Of a stretch of DNA of 45,763 nucleotides, positions 7,590 to 17,065 are shown piece after piece. Positions within the stretch are counted from its first letter, which is position 1. Every line of letters starts with the position of its first letter. The DNA comes from Bacteroidaceae bacterium (GTDB lineage: Bacteria; Bacteroidota; Bacteroidia; Bacteroidales; Bacteroidaceae). The position numbers and the translations under genes were made by a program. The stretch is taken from positions 1 through 45,763 of the forward strand of contig JAKSIX010000014.1 of assembly GCA_024398595.1 (NCBI GenBank), written 5' to 3'. The notes under the pieces were generated by a model. It had not been told where the DNA came from. It saw only the letters and a program-made list of their open reading frames with translations, and made no database searches.

Positions 7590-8587
7590 AAAAGTGGCAT
7601 TATCCGTTTCTTCTGCTGCTCATCGTCGGAACGGTAATCATATTGGGCAGGAACAGGAAAGAGCAGGATACCTATTATACCGACAGCGGATTTGTATTCG
7701 GCACAACGTACAATATCACATACAGATACAGCCGTGACATTGAGGATGACATCAAGGCCGCGATGCTGCTTGTTGACGGAGCCCTGTCAATGTTCAACGA
7801 CACTTCCACCATATCCAGGATAAACAGGAACGAGGATATCGTTGTAACCGGGGATACCATGTTCATAAAGGTATTCAGACGGGCAATGGAGATATCATCG
7901 CTGACTCACGGAGCATTTGACGTCACCGTGGCACCGGCTGTCAATGCCTGGGGATTCGGATTCAAAAACTCATCGCACATAACAGACAGCGTCATCGACA
8001 GTCTGCTGCAATTGACAGGATACACAAAGATTCGCGAAGAGGACGGACGCATCGTGAAGGATGACCCGCGCATTATGCTGGATTGCAGCGCAATAGCAAA
8101 AGGTTACGGATGTGATGTAGTGGCAGATGTGCTTAGAGGCAAAGGGATTGGAGACTTCCTCGTGGAGATTGGAGGGGAAATGGTAATATCCGGGTTGAAC
8201 CCAAAAGGAGGGATATGGAATATCGGCGTGAGTCAGCCGGACGATGACCTGACAGCATCCTCAAAACAACTGAACACCATTCTTCACCTGACGGATTGCG
8301 CGATGGCCACATCGGGAAACTACCGCAATTTCTATGAAAAGGACGGCATCAAGTATGCCCATACGATAGACCCGCACACTTGCAGACCGGTGAGCCACAG
8401 TCTGCTGTCCGCAACGGTAGTGGCACAGGATTGTGCCACAGCCGATGCACTGGCAACATCATTTATGGTAATGGGAGCCGACAGTGCTGTGAGTCTCGTC
8501 AAAAGGATGCCGGAAATACAGGCTTATCTGTTAGTGGCCACTGAGGACGGCATTGAGCCGATAGACCTTCTTACAGTTGGCCGATAA
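7586..8587 (+). CDS. apbE: FAD:protein FMN transferase (ApbE)
   Basis: Encodes 333 residues. ApbE covalently attaches FMN to Ser/Thr of exported flavoproteins such as NqrB/NqrC and RnfD/RnfG. An N-terminal hydrophobic stretch (HYPFLLLLIVGTVIILG, residues 5-21) lacks a lipobox Cys, so it is probably a membrane anchor. Family blocks are GTTYNITY, SMFNDTSTISRIN, FDVTVAPAVNAWGFG, LDCSAIAKGYGCDVVA, GGEMVISG, HTIDPHTCRPV and the Mg2+-binding DCATADALATSFMVMG. The TTG start overlaps the previous stop, and no ATG lies nearby in frame. The 3' end overlaps the convergent marC by 17 bases. Confidence 0.93.
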   Translation: MKKWHYPFLLLLIVGTVIILGRNRKEQDTYYTDSGFVFGTTYNITYRYSRDIEDDIKAAMLLVDGALSMFNDTSTISRINRNEDIVVTGDTMFIKVFRRAMEISSLTHGAFDVTVAPAVNAWGFGFKNSSHITDSVIDSLLQLTGYTKIREEDGRIVKDDPRIMLDCSAIAKGYGCDVVADVLRGKGIGDFLVEIGGEMVISGLNPKGGIWNIGVSQPDDDLTASSKQLNTILHLTDCAMATSGNYRNFYEKDGIKYAHTIDPHTCRPVSHSLLSATVVAQDCATADALATSFMVMGADSAVSLVKRMPEIQAYLLVATEDGIEPIDLLTVGR

Positions 8588-9161
8588 GTGCATGAAGATT
8601 GGCCGTAAACAGACGGACAGCCATTGCCAGCAAGATAACGCTGAAGAATTTTTTCATCACATAGATACCATTCTTACCGAAAAAGCGGCGCACTCTATCT
8701 GTAAGTTTCAGCACTACATATACCCATACGAGGTTAAGCAGCAACCCGCATAATATATTGATATCGGCATACTCGGCCTTCAAGGATATCAATGTGGTTA
8801 TCGCACCGGCTCCTGCCAGCAGGGGAAATACCAGCGGTATGAATGTGGCATCCGGTGTCGGTCCTGAATACTTGAAAATCTCAACGTCGAGCAGCATCTC
8901 CAATGCCAGAAGGAACAGCAATATGGCACCAGCCACAGCGAACGACTCAATATCCACATTGAACAGTTTCAGTATCAGGTCGCCGACATAGAAAAAGCCC
9001 ACAAGTACAAGACCTGCAAAGACAGTAGCCTTGAGTGAATGAATCTGCTTTCCCTTTTCGCGCAATGATAATATAATAGGTGTGGCACCCAATGCGTCAA
9101 TAATGGCGAACATTATCACGAACGAACTTAGAGTCTCAAGAAAACTGAACGATTTTAACAT
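8571..9161 (-). CDS. MarC family integral membrane protein
   Basis: Encodes 196 residues with about six hydrophobic segments. The first carries the MarC-family block IDALGATPIILSL, and FIPLVFPLLAGAGAITTLISL in the middle is the most diagnostic motif (P-L-x-x-G-P/A-G-A-I). The family's transport substrate is unknown; the old link to multiple antibiotic resistance was not upheld. It lies 27 bases after mfd on the same strand, so it is probably the second gene of an mfd-marC transcript. Confidence 0.88.
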   Translation of the reverse strand: MLKSFSFLETLSSFVIMFAIIDALGATPIILSLREKGKQIHSLKATVFAGLVLVGFFYVGDLILKLFNVDIESFAVAGAILLFLLALEMLLDVEIFKYSGPTPDATFIPLVFPLLAGAGAITTLISLKAEYADINILCGLLLNLVWVYVVLKLTDRVRRFFGKNGIYVMKKFFSVILLAMAVRLFTANLHALIGQL

Positions 9162-9188
9162 ATTATCCGATTTTTAATCTGTCTCTTT

Positions 9189-12100
9189 TCAGGAAAGGCA
9201 CATCTGCTCAAGGACAGCCACACCTTCCCCGACATTTCCTATATTATTTACAAGCATACTGCGCTTATTATCCTGCTCACGCATACGGCAAGTGGTGGGA
9301 TGAGCCATAGCATAATTTATGACACTGTCAAAGACCGCGCTTGAGTAATATACGCTTTCCTGATCGCTGACAAAGAACATGGTCATCTTCCCTCCTTTCA
9401 GGAATATCCTCTCTATGCCAAGTTCTTTGGCACGATGCCGCAAGGATACCAGACGGATAAGTTCCTCAGCCTCCTGAGGTATCGCACCGAAACGGTCCTC
9501 CAGGCGTGTCCGATATGCTGAAAGTTCACTCTCGTTCTCCATGCCGTCAAGTTCCCTGTACAACAGCATACGTTCACTTCCATTTGGCACAAACGTAGCG
9601 GGAAACAACAGTTGCATATCTGTCTCTATCGTACACTCATCCACGAAAAGCTCTGCGGATTTACAGGAATCACCGTCACCTCCATCCGCCCGGCTGAACA
9701 AGTCTGCAAATTCATCCGCCTTCAGTTCACGCACTGCCTCTTTCAGTATCTTCTGATAGGTTTCATATCCAAGATCAGCAATGAATCCGCTCTGTTCTGC
9801 ACCGAGCATATTGCCAGCACCTCTTATATCCAGATCCTGCAATGCAAGCTGTATGCCACTGCCCAGATTGCTGAAATTCCCAATAGCCTCCAGCCTGCGT
9901 CTGGTCGTAGAAGGCAATACGCCCAACGGAGGTGCCAGCAGATAACAGAAAGCCTTACGGTTACCACGTCCTACCCTGCCACGCATCTGGTGCAGGTCGC
10001 TGAGACCGAAATTCTGGGCGTGATTTATTATAATGGTGTTCACATTGGGTATGTCAATGCCATTTTCTACAATAGATGTAGCAATGAGCACATCATAATC
10101 GTGATTGATGAATCCGAGCAGTACCTTCTCCAGATCATCAGAATCCATCTGGCCGTGCCCCACGCACACTCTGGCATCGGGTACTTCACGTTCTATCAGA
10201 GACTTCAGTTCCTGAAGTCCTGAAATCCGGTTGTTTATCAGAAAGACCTGTCCGTTACGGCTCATCTCGAAATTCACGGCTTCGCGTATCAGATCTGCAC
10301 TGAACACGTGCACCTCGGTCTGGATAGGATAGCGGTTCGGAGGAGGTGTCTGTATAATGGACAAATCTCTGGCACCCATAAGCGAAAACTGCAGAGTCCT
10401 CGGTATCGGAGTTGCCGTCAATGTCAATGTATCCACATTCACTTTCATTGACTTGAGTTTTTCCTTCACGGAGACTCCGAATTTCTGTTCCTCGTCTATT
10501 ATCAGCAATCCGAGATCCTTGAAGCGCACGTTCTTGCCAATCAGTTTGTGTGTGCCTACAATAATGTCAATACGGCCATCGGCCAACTGCTCCAGAATTT
10601 CATTTATCTGTTTCTGGGTTCTGGCACGGCTCAGATACTCCACCTTGCATGGAAAATTCCGCAGGCGTTCCGAGAACGTCTGGTAATGCTGGAATGCCAG
10701 AATCGTGGTTGGCACCAATACTGCAACCTGCTTGCTGTCCGCCACTGCCTTGAATGCTGCGCGTATGGCAACCTCTGTCTTTCCGAAACCCACATCGCCG
10801 CATACCAGCCTGTCCATTGGCCGGCCGCTCTCCATATCGGCCTTAACATCGACAGTCGCCTTCAACTGATCCGGTGTATCCTCGTAAATGAATCCGGCCT
10901 CAAGTTCTGCCTGCATGAAAGTGTCCGGACTATACGCAAAACCTTTTTCCTCAAGACGGCGGGCATATAATTTAATGAGGTCGCGTGCTATGTCCTTTAT
11001 TTTACTCTTTGTACGGGACTTCATATTCTCCCAGGCGGGAGTGCCGAGAGTATTGACGTGAGGAGCCTCACCCTCCTTGCCTTTATACTTGGACAGTTTA
11101 TGCAAGGCGTGTATTGACACAAGAGCCACATCATTGTTGCGATATATGATCTTGACCTTTTCCTGAGGCACACCATTGACATTTTCCTTGACCAGCCCTC
11201 CGAAACGGCCTATTCCGTAGTCAAGATGTACCACATAGTCCCCAATCTCAAACTCATTCAGTTCCTTCAGTGTCAGTGCCACCTTGCCGCCACGCACCTT
11301 GTCACTGCTCAGATTGTATTTGTGGAAACGGTCAAAAATCTGATGGTCGGTATAGCAGCATATACGGAGCGTACTGTCCTCAAAGCCCTCGTGCAATGTA
11401 TGATCAACTGGAATAAACGGTATATTGTCTCCCCGGTCGGAGAATATTGCCTTCAGACGCTCGGCCTGCTTTGCGCTGTCTGACAGAATATAGATTCTGT
11501 ATCCGCGCGCTATATACGAACCAAGCGTATCCGTTACCATATCGAAGTTCTTGTGAAACAAAGGTTGTGGTGACGTATTGAATTCAATCACAGTGCCGGA
11601 TTGTCCGGATGGCTGCGAGCCGGTCTCTATTACAAGCAGTTTACTGATTCCTTCCCTGAATTGTCCACCGCTGGCCAGCATAGGGGATTCCTGTGCATAC
11701 GCGCTGTCTCCGCCGCTCTCCGCATCCAAGACCCTCAGTCTGGCAGCCATGCTGTCTGGACTATCCATTATATTGTCTATCAGCCCTGCCACCAACTCGG
11801 TATCCTTGGCAACAACGACAGTGTCCGACGGGAGAAAATCCAGCAGAGTTACACCGTCAGATCCGTCAGAGACACCAAGTTCAGGGATTATCACCGCACT
11901 GTCCTTCTCTCCGACGGACAATTGGGTATCCACTTGAAACTGACGTATGCTATCCACATCATCGCCAAAGAAATCTATTCTGTATGGAGTTTCTGACGAG
12001 TACGAAAACACATCGAGTATGCTACCCCTCAGTGCATATTGGCCCGGCTCATACACATAATCAACGTGTTCAAACCCCATATCGAAGAGTCTGTCCTGAA

Positions 12101-12596
12101 GCGAGTCACGGTCAATCTGCATTCCCTTGACTATGCAGACCGAATTCCGGCTGAGCCTGTCACCGGACACCACCATTTCTGCCAGAGCTTCAGGCGATGT
12201 CACAACCACTGGCCGCCGGTCGGCCGTATGTCCTGAATCACGCAATGTCTCAAGCGTACTCAGGACTTCAGTTCTCAGAATCCCGCTTGCACTGTCCTTC
12301 TGTCCGAATCTGACAGCCCTCCTGTACGATGACGGGAAAAACATCACAGCATCCTCACCAAGAATCTGCGTCAGATCATGATATGTATATGCAGCTTCCT
12401 CACGGTCATTAAGTATGAGCAGAAAAGGTCTGCCTATGCCATCGTCCGATATCAGAGTACTTATCAACAGAGATGCCGATGAGGCACGGAGTCCCCGCAG
12501 AAAAAGCTTGCCGGACGTTTTTCCTTCTATCTCACTGACAAGCGCCTTTCTGCCGGGATGACCCTTATAAAGGCTTCTTAAATCCGCTATTTCCAT
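9189..12596 (-). CDS. mfd: Transcription-repair coupling factor Mfd
   Basis: Encodes 1135 residues from the ATG at 12596 (MEIADLRSL); a longer GTG-started form would add 19 residues of non-family sequence. Mfd removes RNA polymerase stalled at DNA lesions and recruits UvrA. In order: the UvrB-like N-terminal region (1-350), the RNA polymerase-interacting CarD-like domain with GDYVVHLDYGIGRFGGL (about 468-490), and the RecG-type translocase with Walker A GDVGFGKTEVA and DEEQ box LIIDEEQKFG. These are followed by LTLTATPIPRTLQ, MRGRVGRG and LQDLDIRGAGNMLG, and then the C-terminal regulatory domain. Full length for the family. Confidence 0.97.
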   Translation of the reverse strand: MEIADLRSLYKGHPGRKALVSEIEGKTSGKLFLRGLRASSASLLISTLISDDGIGRPFLLILNDREEAAYTYHDLTQILGEDAVMFFPSSYRRAVRFGQKDSASGILRTEVLSTLETLRDSGHTADRRPVVVTSPEALAEMVVSGDRLSRNSVCIVKGMQIDRDSLQDRLFDMGFEHVDYVYEPGQYALRGSILDVFSYSSETPYRIDFFGDDVDSIRQFQVDTQLSVGEKDSAVIIPELGVSDGSDGVTLLDFLPSDTVVVAKDTELVAGLIDNIMDSPDSMAARLRVLDAESGGDSAYAQESPMLASGGQFREGISKLLVIETGSQPSGQSGTVIEFNTSPQPLFHKNFDMVTDTLGSYIARGYRIYILSDSAKQAERLKAIFSDRGDNIPFIPVDHTLHEGFEDSTLRICCYTDHQIFDRFHKYNLSSDKVRGGKVALTLKELNEFEIGDYVVHLDYGIGRFGGLVKENVNGVPQEKVKIIYRNNDVALVSIHALHKLSKYKGKEGEAPHVNTLGTPAWENMKSRTKSKIKDIARDLIKLYARRLEEKGFAYSPDTFMQAELEAGFIYEDTPDQLKATVDVKADMESGRPMDRLVCGDVGFGKTEVAIRAAFKAVADSKQVAVLVPTTILAFQHYQTFSERLRNFPCKVEYLSRARTQKQINEILEQLADGRIDIIVGTHKLIGKNVRFKDLGLLIIDEEQKFGVSVKEKLKSMKVNVDTLTLTATPIPRTLQFSLMGARDLSIIQTPPPNRYPIQTEVHVFSADLIREAVNFEMSRNGQVFLINNRISGLQELKSLIEREVPDARVCVGHGQMDSDDLEKVLLGFINHDYDVLIATSIVENGIDIPNVNTIIINHAQNFGLSDLHQMRGRVGRGNRKAFCYLLAPPLGVLPSTTRRRLEAIGNFSNLGSGIQLALQDLDIRGAGNMLGAEQSGFIADLGYETYQKILKEAVRELKADEFADLFSRADGGDGDSCKSAELFVDECTIETDMQLLFPATFVPNGSERMLLYRELDGMENESELSAYRTRLEDRFGAIPQEAEELIRLVSLRHRAKELGIERIFLKGGKMTMFFVSDQESVYYSSAVFDSVINYAMAHPTTCRMREQDNKRSMLVNNIGNVGEGVAVLEQMCLS

Positions 12597-12672
12597 CAAT
12601 CTGTACGGCTGTACGTTTTTGTGCAGATACGCAAAAAAGCATCTTATTTGCACCCCAAAATTACAAAAAAAC

Positions 12673-12680
12673 TATCTTTG
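12673..12680 (+). promoter_or_regulatory. Promoter of the 12771-15969 operon
   Basis: TATCTTTG, with TTTG at 12647-12650 located 22 bases upstream. It would start a transcript near 12687 that reads through the small membrane protein, mannosyltransferase, pyrC and plsC genes. Confidence 0.65.
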
Positions 12681-12770
12681 TCAGCCTATTCGGTCAAACA
12701 GTTTATCAAATACATTCAAACGCAGTGAACGCAAGGCTTGACACCATCCCTGAGGGCTGCATCTCCGACA

Positions 12771-13091
12771 ATGGCTGTGCACAGCGTCCTCCCGACATTC
12801 CCAACCCTTTGGGATATAAGAGCCGCATCGTACTTTATAAACTTTATGTGCATTCCTGAAAATGCGCTCCGCAATATGGATGCCATAGGCTATGTCAGCG
12901 TCATAGGAGACCGTACCGAAGCGATAATAGATATGTGGTCAAGGGTCAAGGGTGACAGTCTGCACGCCGGCACACTCATCATTACCGGCATTGTGCTGGT
13001 TGCAATTATCATTGCTTTCATGGCTGGAAGAAAAAAGAAAAAACAAAAAAACGCAGTGTTAGAAGATAATTGCTATATTTGGAGGATTTAG
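12771..13091 (+). CDS. Small single-pass membrane protein, unknown
   Basis: Encodes 106 residues from the ATG at 12771; an in-frame TTG at 12738 would add 11. I do not recognize a family. The N-terminal 70 residues are hydrophilic to mixed and contain one Cys. A strong membrane helix (LIITGIVLVAIIIAFMAG, about residues 75-92) is followed by a Lys-rich stop-transfer RKKKKQK, so the N-terminal part probably lies outside the cytoplasm. Codon use resembles its neighbours and a good promoter lies upstream. It precedes the mannosyltransferase by 36 bases and is probably co-transcribed. It could alternatively be a decayed or mis-started gene. Confidence 0.5.
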   Translation: MAVHSVLPTFPTLWDIRAASYFINFMCIPENALRNMDAIGYVSVIGDRTEAIIDMWSRVKGDSLHAGTLIITGIVLVAIIIAFMAGRKKKKQKNAVLEDNCYIWRI

Positions 13092-13127
13092 AACATTTCA
13101 AAACAGATTCTTATATCTGAGACAATC

Positions 13128-13865
13128 ATGAGCAGTGTAATAATAATTCCCACATACAACGAGAAAGAGAATATCCGGCAGATTGTCCACGCCGTAATGT
13201 CACTCCCCCAGAATTTCAGCATTCTGGTAATAGACGACGGCTCTCCAGACGGTACGGCACAGATTGTCAAGGAAATGCAGAAGGAGTTCACCGGTCGCCT
13301 CGACATTATAGAACGTCCGGGGAAGATGGGACTCGGTACTGCCTATATCACCGGATTCAAATGGGCCATTGAGCATGGATTCGACTACATTTTTGAGATG
13401 GATGCAGACTTTTCGCATGATCCGAACGACCTGCCGAGATTGCTTGACGCCTGTCAGAATGACGGCTATGACGTTGCCATCGGCTCCAGATATATCAGCG
13501 GAGTAAATGTCGTGAACTGGCCTATGGGACGTGTCCTGATGTCATATTTTGCATCAAAATATGTACAGATTGTCACTGGTCTGGCGATACACGACACAAC
13601 CGCAGGATTCAAATGCTACAGGCGCCAGGTATTGGAAACCATTGAGTTAGACAAGATTCACTTCAAAGGATACGCATTCCAGATTGAAATGAAATTCACA
13701 TCGTACAAATGCGGATTCCGGATTACCGAGGTTCCCGTCATATTTGTAAACCGCCGTCTCGGCACATCGAAAATGAGCGGAGGCATTTTCAGCGAGGCGT
13801 TTTTCGGTGTTATAAGGCTCAAGGTATCCAGCTGGTTCCGAAAATACCCTCAGAAAAAGGCATGA
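13128..13865 (+). CDS. Polyprenol-phosphate mannosyltransferase-like GT2
   Basis: Encodes 245 residues, a single GT-A domain without C-terminal membrane helices, like DPM1-type polyprenol monophosphomannose synthases. Motifs are IIIPTYNEKENI, DDGSPDGTAQIVKE, GLGTAYITGFKWA, the metal-binding MDADFSHDPNDLP and AIGSRYISGVNVVNWP. GYAFQIEMKF and VNRRLGTSKMSGG near the C-terminus are also typical. It likely transfers mannose or another hexose from GDP to a polyprenyl phosphate for exported glycans. The final ATGA overlaps the dihydroorotase start. Confidence 0.9.
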   Translation: MSSVIIIPTYNEKENIRQIVHAVMSLPQNFSILVIDDGSPDGTAQIVKEMQKEFTGRLDIIERPGKMGLGTAYITGFKWAIEHGFDYIFEMDADFSHDPNDLPRLLDACQNDGYDVAIGSRYISGVNVVNWPMGRVLMSYFASKYVQIVTGLAIHDTTAGFKCYRRQVLETIELDKIHFKGYAFQIEMKFTSYKCGFRITEVPVIFVNRRLGTSKMSGGIFSEAFFGVIRLKVSSWFRKYPQKKA

Positions 13866-15226
13866 GTTCAACCCTCATACAAAACGCCACAATCGCAAGC
13901 GCGGAAGGATTGCGTCAGGGTTCCGTATTAATTTCGGAAGACAGGATTTCCGACATATCATACGATGGACAGGAGCCGTCAGGCAATGCCGATGTTGTCA
14001 TTGATGCCACAGGATACCTGTTGTTCCCCGGTATAATAGACGACCACGTTCATTTTCGTGAGCCGGGGCTTACACGAAAGGCTACCATAGCATCCGAAAG
14101 CCGCGCAGCAGTGGCAGGTGGAGTTACGACAGTGTTTGACATGCCGAACTGCATACCGCAGACAACCAGTCTACAGGCCTTGCGTAACAAGTGCGACATG
14201 GCAGCTATGGACAGTCTCGCGAACTACTCGTTCTATCTCGGAGCTACCCACGACAATATCAGTCAGATTGAGGGCATCAATCCTGCCACTACCTGCGGAG
14301 TAAAGCTGTTTATGGGCTCAAGTACAGGCAATATGCTCGTAGATGACCGGGCTGACGTACTCAACATACTCAAAGCATCGCCTGTCATAGTAGCAGTGCA
14401 TTGCGAAGACAGCGGAATCATCAGCCGCAATATGCAGCATTACACGGAATTGTGCGGTTCAGAGCCACCTGTCTGCTATCATCCGCTGATACGTTCGGCA
14501 GAGGCCTGTTACGCATCATCGGCACTTGCCATAGAGTTGGCTGACAAGGCATCCGCCCACCTGCATCTGCTGCACATATCCACAGCCCGCGAACTTTCGC
14601 TGCTGAAACAAGGCGATGTCTGCAACAAAAGTATTACGGCCGAGGCTTGCCCTGCCCATCTGTTTTTTACCGATGCGGATTACGGGACACTTGGAACCAG
14701 AATAAAATGCAATCCTGCTGTTAAGACGCGCGATGACAGAGACGCACTCCGAAGTGCTGTCGCATCGGGATTGATTGACGTTGTAGGCACAGATCATGCG
14801 CCACATCTTCTTGAAGAAAAGACAGGCGGATGCAAGAGTGCGGCATCTGGGATGCCTGTACTTCCCTACTCACTTTCCGCTATGCTGGAGATGGCCGATG
14901 ATGGAGCATTCTCCATCTGCGACATTGTACGTACGATGTGCAACAATCCGGCCCGTCTGTTCAATATGAAAGAGCGCGGTTTCATACGCCCAGGCTACAA
15001 GGCCGATCTGACACTTGTAAGGAAGCGTTCAGAAGATGACGATAATGACGGACTTTGGACAGTCCGCGACAATAGAGTCCCGAATAAATGCAGATGGAGT
15101 CCATTCAATGGCTATAAATTCAAATACAGGGTCGCATATACCTGGGTAAACGGGAACATGGTTTACCGGCAAGGCGTGATAAATGACAAATACAGAGGGG
15201 AACAGGTTTTTTTTGACAGATTATGA
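13862..15226 (+). CDS. pyrC: Dihydroorotase (class I)
   Basis: Encodes 454 residues. Dihydroorotase closes the pyrimidine ring in UMP synthesis. The signature DDHVHFREPGLTRKATI gives the two metal His residues. Others are the HCED block, HISTARELSLL (metal His), CNPAVKTRDDRDAL, and VGTDHAPHLLEEK with the catalytic Asp. The start at 13862 overlaps the preceding stop as ATGA and gives a normal length; upstream in-frame codons lie inside the glycosyltransferase. A class I enzyme of this length with a mannosyltransferase upstream is a common Bacteroidales arrangement. Its stop overlaps the plsC start. Confidence 0.95.
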   Translation: MSSTLIQNATIASAEGLRQGSVLISEDRISDISYDGQEPSGNADVVIDATGYLLFPGIIDDHVHFREPGLTRKATIASESRAAVAGGVTTVFDMPNCIPQTTSLQALRNKCDMAAMDSLANYSFYLGATHDNISQIEGINPATTCGVKLFMGSSTGNMLVDDRADVLNILKASPVIVAVHCEDSGIISRNMQHYTELCGSEPPVCYHPLIRSAEACYASSALAIELADKASAHLHLLHISTARELSLLKQGDVCNKSITAEACPAHLFFTDADYGTLGTRIKCNPAVKTRDDRDALRSAVASGLIDVVGTDHAPHLLEEKTGGCKSAASGMPVLPYSLSAMLEMADDGAFSICDIVRTMCNNPARLFNMKERGFIRPGYKADLTLVRKRSEDDDNDGLWTVRDNRVPNKCRWSPFNGYKFKYRVAYTWVNGNMVYRQGVINDKYRGEQVFFDRL

Positions 15227-15969
15227 TACGGATACTTTACATAATATACGAAATCTTCATAGCATTGCCAATAATATTGGTTGCCACTATCCTGACGGCT
15301 CTGACCACAACTGTCGGCGGTGTATTGGGCAATCAGGATTTCTGGGGCTACTATCCCGGAATGATTTGGTCCAGAATAATCTGCACGGTACTGTTCCTGC
15401 CAGTACACGTGAAAGGCAAAGAAAACATAAGTAAGGACAGTGCCTATATAATAGTCGCAAACCATCAGAGCATGTTCGATGTATTCATGATTTACGGATA
15501 CCTCGGAATAAAGTTCAAATGGCTGATGAAGAAAGAGCTGGCACAGATTCCGCTTGTAGGTACGGCCTGCACTAAAGCAGGATTCATATACATTGACCGT
15601 TCTTCAAAAATGAAGAGCCACGCAAGTATGGCCAGAGCCTCAGAAATACTGCGTCGCGGTATGTCTATGGCCATATTCCCGGAAGGTACACGCACCGATG
15701 ACGGTCAGATGGGCAAATTCAAGAAAGGAGCATTCCAACTTGCCCGGGACCTGCAGATACCAATACTTCCGGTTACCATAAACGGAACATTCCAGGTCAT
15801 GTCACGCCACGCAATCGTACCTTCGTGGTACAGGACCGTAATTACCATTCACCGTCCGATAGAACCGAAAAACAGCGAAGGGCTGACAGAAGCAGAGACA
15901 AATGCCCTGACAAGACAAATTGCCTCAGATGTCGCGGAGATAATCGGAAGCGCGTTGGAGCGTAATTAG
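15223..15969 (+). CDS. plsC: 1-acyl-sn-glycerol-3-phosphate acyltransferase
   Basis: Encodes 248 residues. It makes phosphatidic acid from lysophosphatidic acid at the inner membrane. An N-terminal membrane segment (residues 5-30) is followed by the acyltransferase motif I NHQSMFDVF (HX4D). Motif II is FIYIDRSS, motif III is FPEGTRTDDGQMGKFKKGAF, and motif IV is LPVTINGTF. The length is normal. ATGA overlaps the pyrC stop, giving four tightly coupled genes from 13128. Its 3' end overlaps the convergent lipoprotein gene by four bases. Confidence 0.94.
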   Translation: MIRILYIIYEIFIALPIILVATILTALTTTVGGVLGNQDFWGYYPGMIWSRIICTVLFLPVHVKGKENISKDSAYIIVANHQSMFDVFMIYGYLGIKFKWLMKKELAQIPLVGTACTKAGFIYIDRSSKMKSHASMARASEILRRGMSMAIFPEGTRTDDGQMGKFKKGAFQLARDLQIPILPVTINGTFQVMSRHAIVPSWYRTVITIHRPIEPKNSEGLTEAETNALTRQIASDVAEIIGSALERN

Positions 15970-16634
15970 AGCATTCCTGTATTTCGCAGGTATTCCCTCA
16001 CCTTGTAGTTCGAGAGGAATTTCTTTGGAGCATCGTCAATAACACGTCTGACAAGAGGTGTCGGTTCCTGCAAGGACGAACCGTTGCACATCATCAGAAA
16101 GACAGATACTCCAAGAGGATCACCATAATGCTTTCTGATAAATTCATATATACAGTTCTCAGCCTCCTCCACCACATTATTCAGAGAATCCTCGTAGTTA
16201 TGATTCATCCGATTGAAAATATCCTGCTGCGAACGTTGGATAATATCCTCAAACCTATTGTCTATATCGTTTTTTCTGTCCAAAAAATCATACAGCTGAT
16301 TGTTGTAGCGTGTGCCTTCTGCCATTAGAGACGAGGGAGATATTCTCACATTGATATGACCGTTCTCCAGTACTAGTGGCATAAGCGGTTCATACCCGTG
16401 AGCCAACACCGAAAACATAGTCGAATCGGCACTTCCTGTCATCTGAAAATGCCCGTGCTTCACGCTACACGAATCCACTACAATGAACTCACCATGCTCG
16501 TGTACCACTACATACAATTTTTCGCCTTCAAATCCATAAAGGTCTATTGAGCCGTCAACAGTATAACCGCGCCTGCAGGATATGGCAAACGACACAAGAG
16601 CCAACACAAATACCAGATTACCGATTTGCCTCAT
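15966..16634 (-). CDS. DUF4369-like putative lipoprotein
   Basis: Encodes 222 residues from the ATG at 16634, which overlaps the upstream stop as ATGA. The N-terminal signal ends in FAISC, a lipobox-like site with Cys at about residue 20, so it is probably a periplasm-facing lipoprotein. The next 90 residues (YTVDGSIDLYGFEGEKLYVV, then DSCSVKHGHFQMTGS) match the beta-sandwich DUF4369 domain common in Bacteroidetes, often found N-terminal to thioredoxin-like domains. Here the thioredoxin domain is absent and a helical region of about 100 residues follows. The function is unknown. It is third in the ftsB operon. Confidence 0.7.
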   Translation of the reverse strand: MRQIGNLVFVLALVSFAISCRRGYTVDGSIDLYGFEGEKLYVVVHEHGEFIVVDSCSVKHGHFQMTGSADSTMFSVLAHGYEPLMPLVLENGHINVRISPSSLMAEGTRYNNQLYDFLDRKNDIDNRFEDIIQRSQQDIFNRMNHNYEDSLNNVVEEAENCIYEFIRKHYGDPLGVSVFLMMCNGSSLQEPTPLVRRVIDDAPKKFLSNYKVREYLRNTGML

Positions 16635-17059
16635 AATTTCCAATGATTATCCTCCTCCTTTTTCAATTCCCGACCAAGTCTTACGGAAGAATAGAGCTCA
16701 AACACCGCAGCGAAACTCATGGTCGCAATCCAACCGTTGCGTGCCGTCAGCATACTTAAAAAAGAGCGTAATATATCGTTGGATTCCGGATTCATAACGA
16801 CTTCAGTATGCCAGCGCTCTGCATACATCATCAGTCCTGACAGCAGAAGGAATATGGCTCCCAGAACCTGTTGGCCACGCAGACGTCTGATTGTCAGGTT
16901 ATCCCCATCGTATCTGTCTGACAGCTGGGCCATCGCAAACATCAATGTCCCGCCACAATACAGATGCATCGACATATCCGAACCGGTAATATGCATCACA
17001 GCACCTGCGAGCAGCGTAATGCCCCCAACCATCATCACAATATCAGTCAAACCACGCAT
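16631..17059 (-). CDS. Conserved four-helix membrane protein, unknown
   Basis: Encodes 142 residues with four hydrophobic segments (about 5-25, 31-45, 64-82 and 108-125). A basic loop DRYDGDNLTIRRLRGQQ lies between the second and third. The C-terminus is acidic and basic (RELKKEEDN). I recall similar proteins next to the septum initiator gene in Bacteroidales but know no function for them. It starts six bases after the ftsB stop and overlaps the next gene by ATGA, so it probably belongs to the same envelope operon. Confidence 0.65.
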   Translation of the reverse strand: MRGLTDIVMMVGGITLLAGAVMHITGSDMSMHLYCGGTLMFAMAQLSDRYDGDNLTIRRLRGQQVLGAIFLLLSGLMMYAERWHTEVVMNPESNDILRSFLSMLTARNGWIATMSFAAVFELYSSVRLGRELKKEEDNHWKL

Positions 17060-17065
17060 ATATAC

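Noticed and set aside
9612-10223. 203-codon plus-strand frame opposite mfd
   Set aside because: The mfd frame is conserved across the whole stretch.
13709-13861. N-terminal extension of dihydroorotase
   Set aside because: It overlaps the mannosyltransferase C-terminus; the ATGA-coupled start at 13862 gives normal family length.
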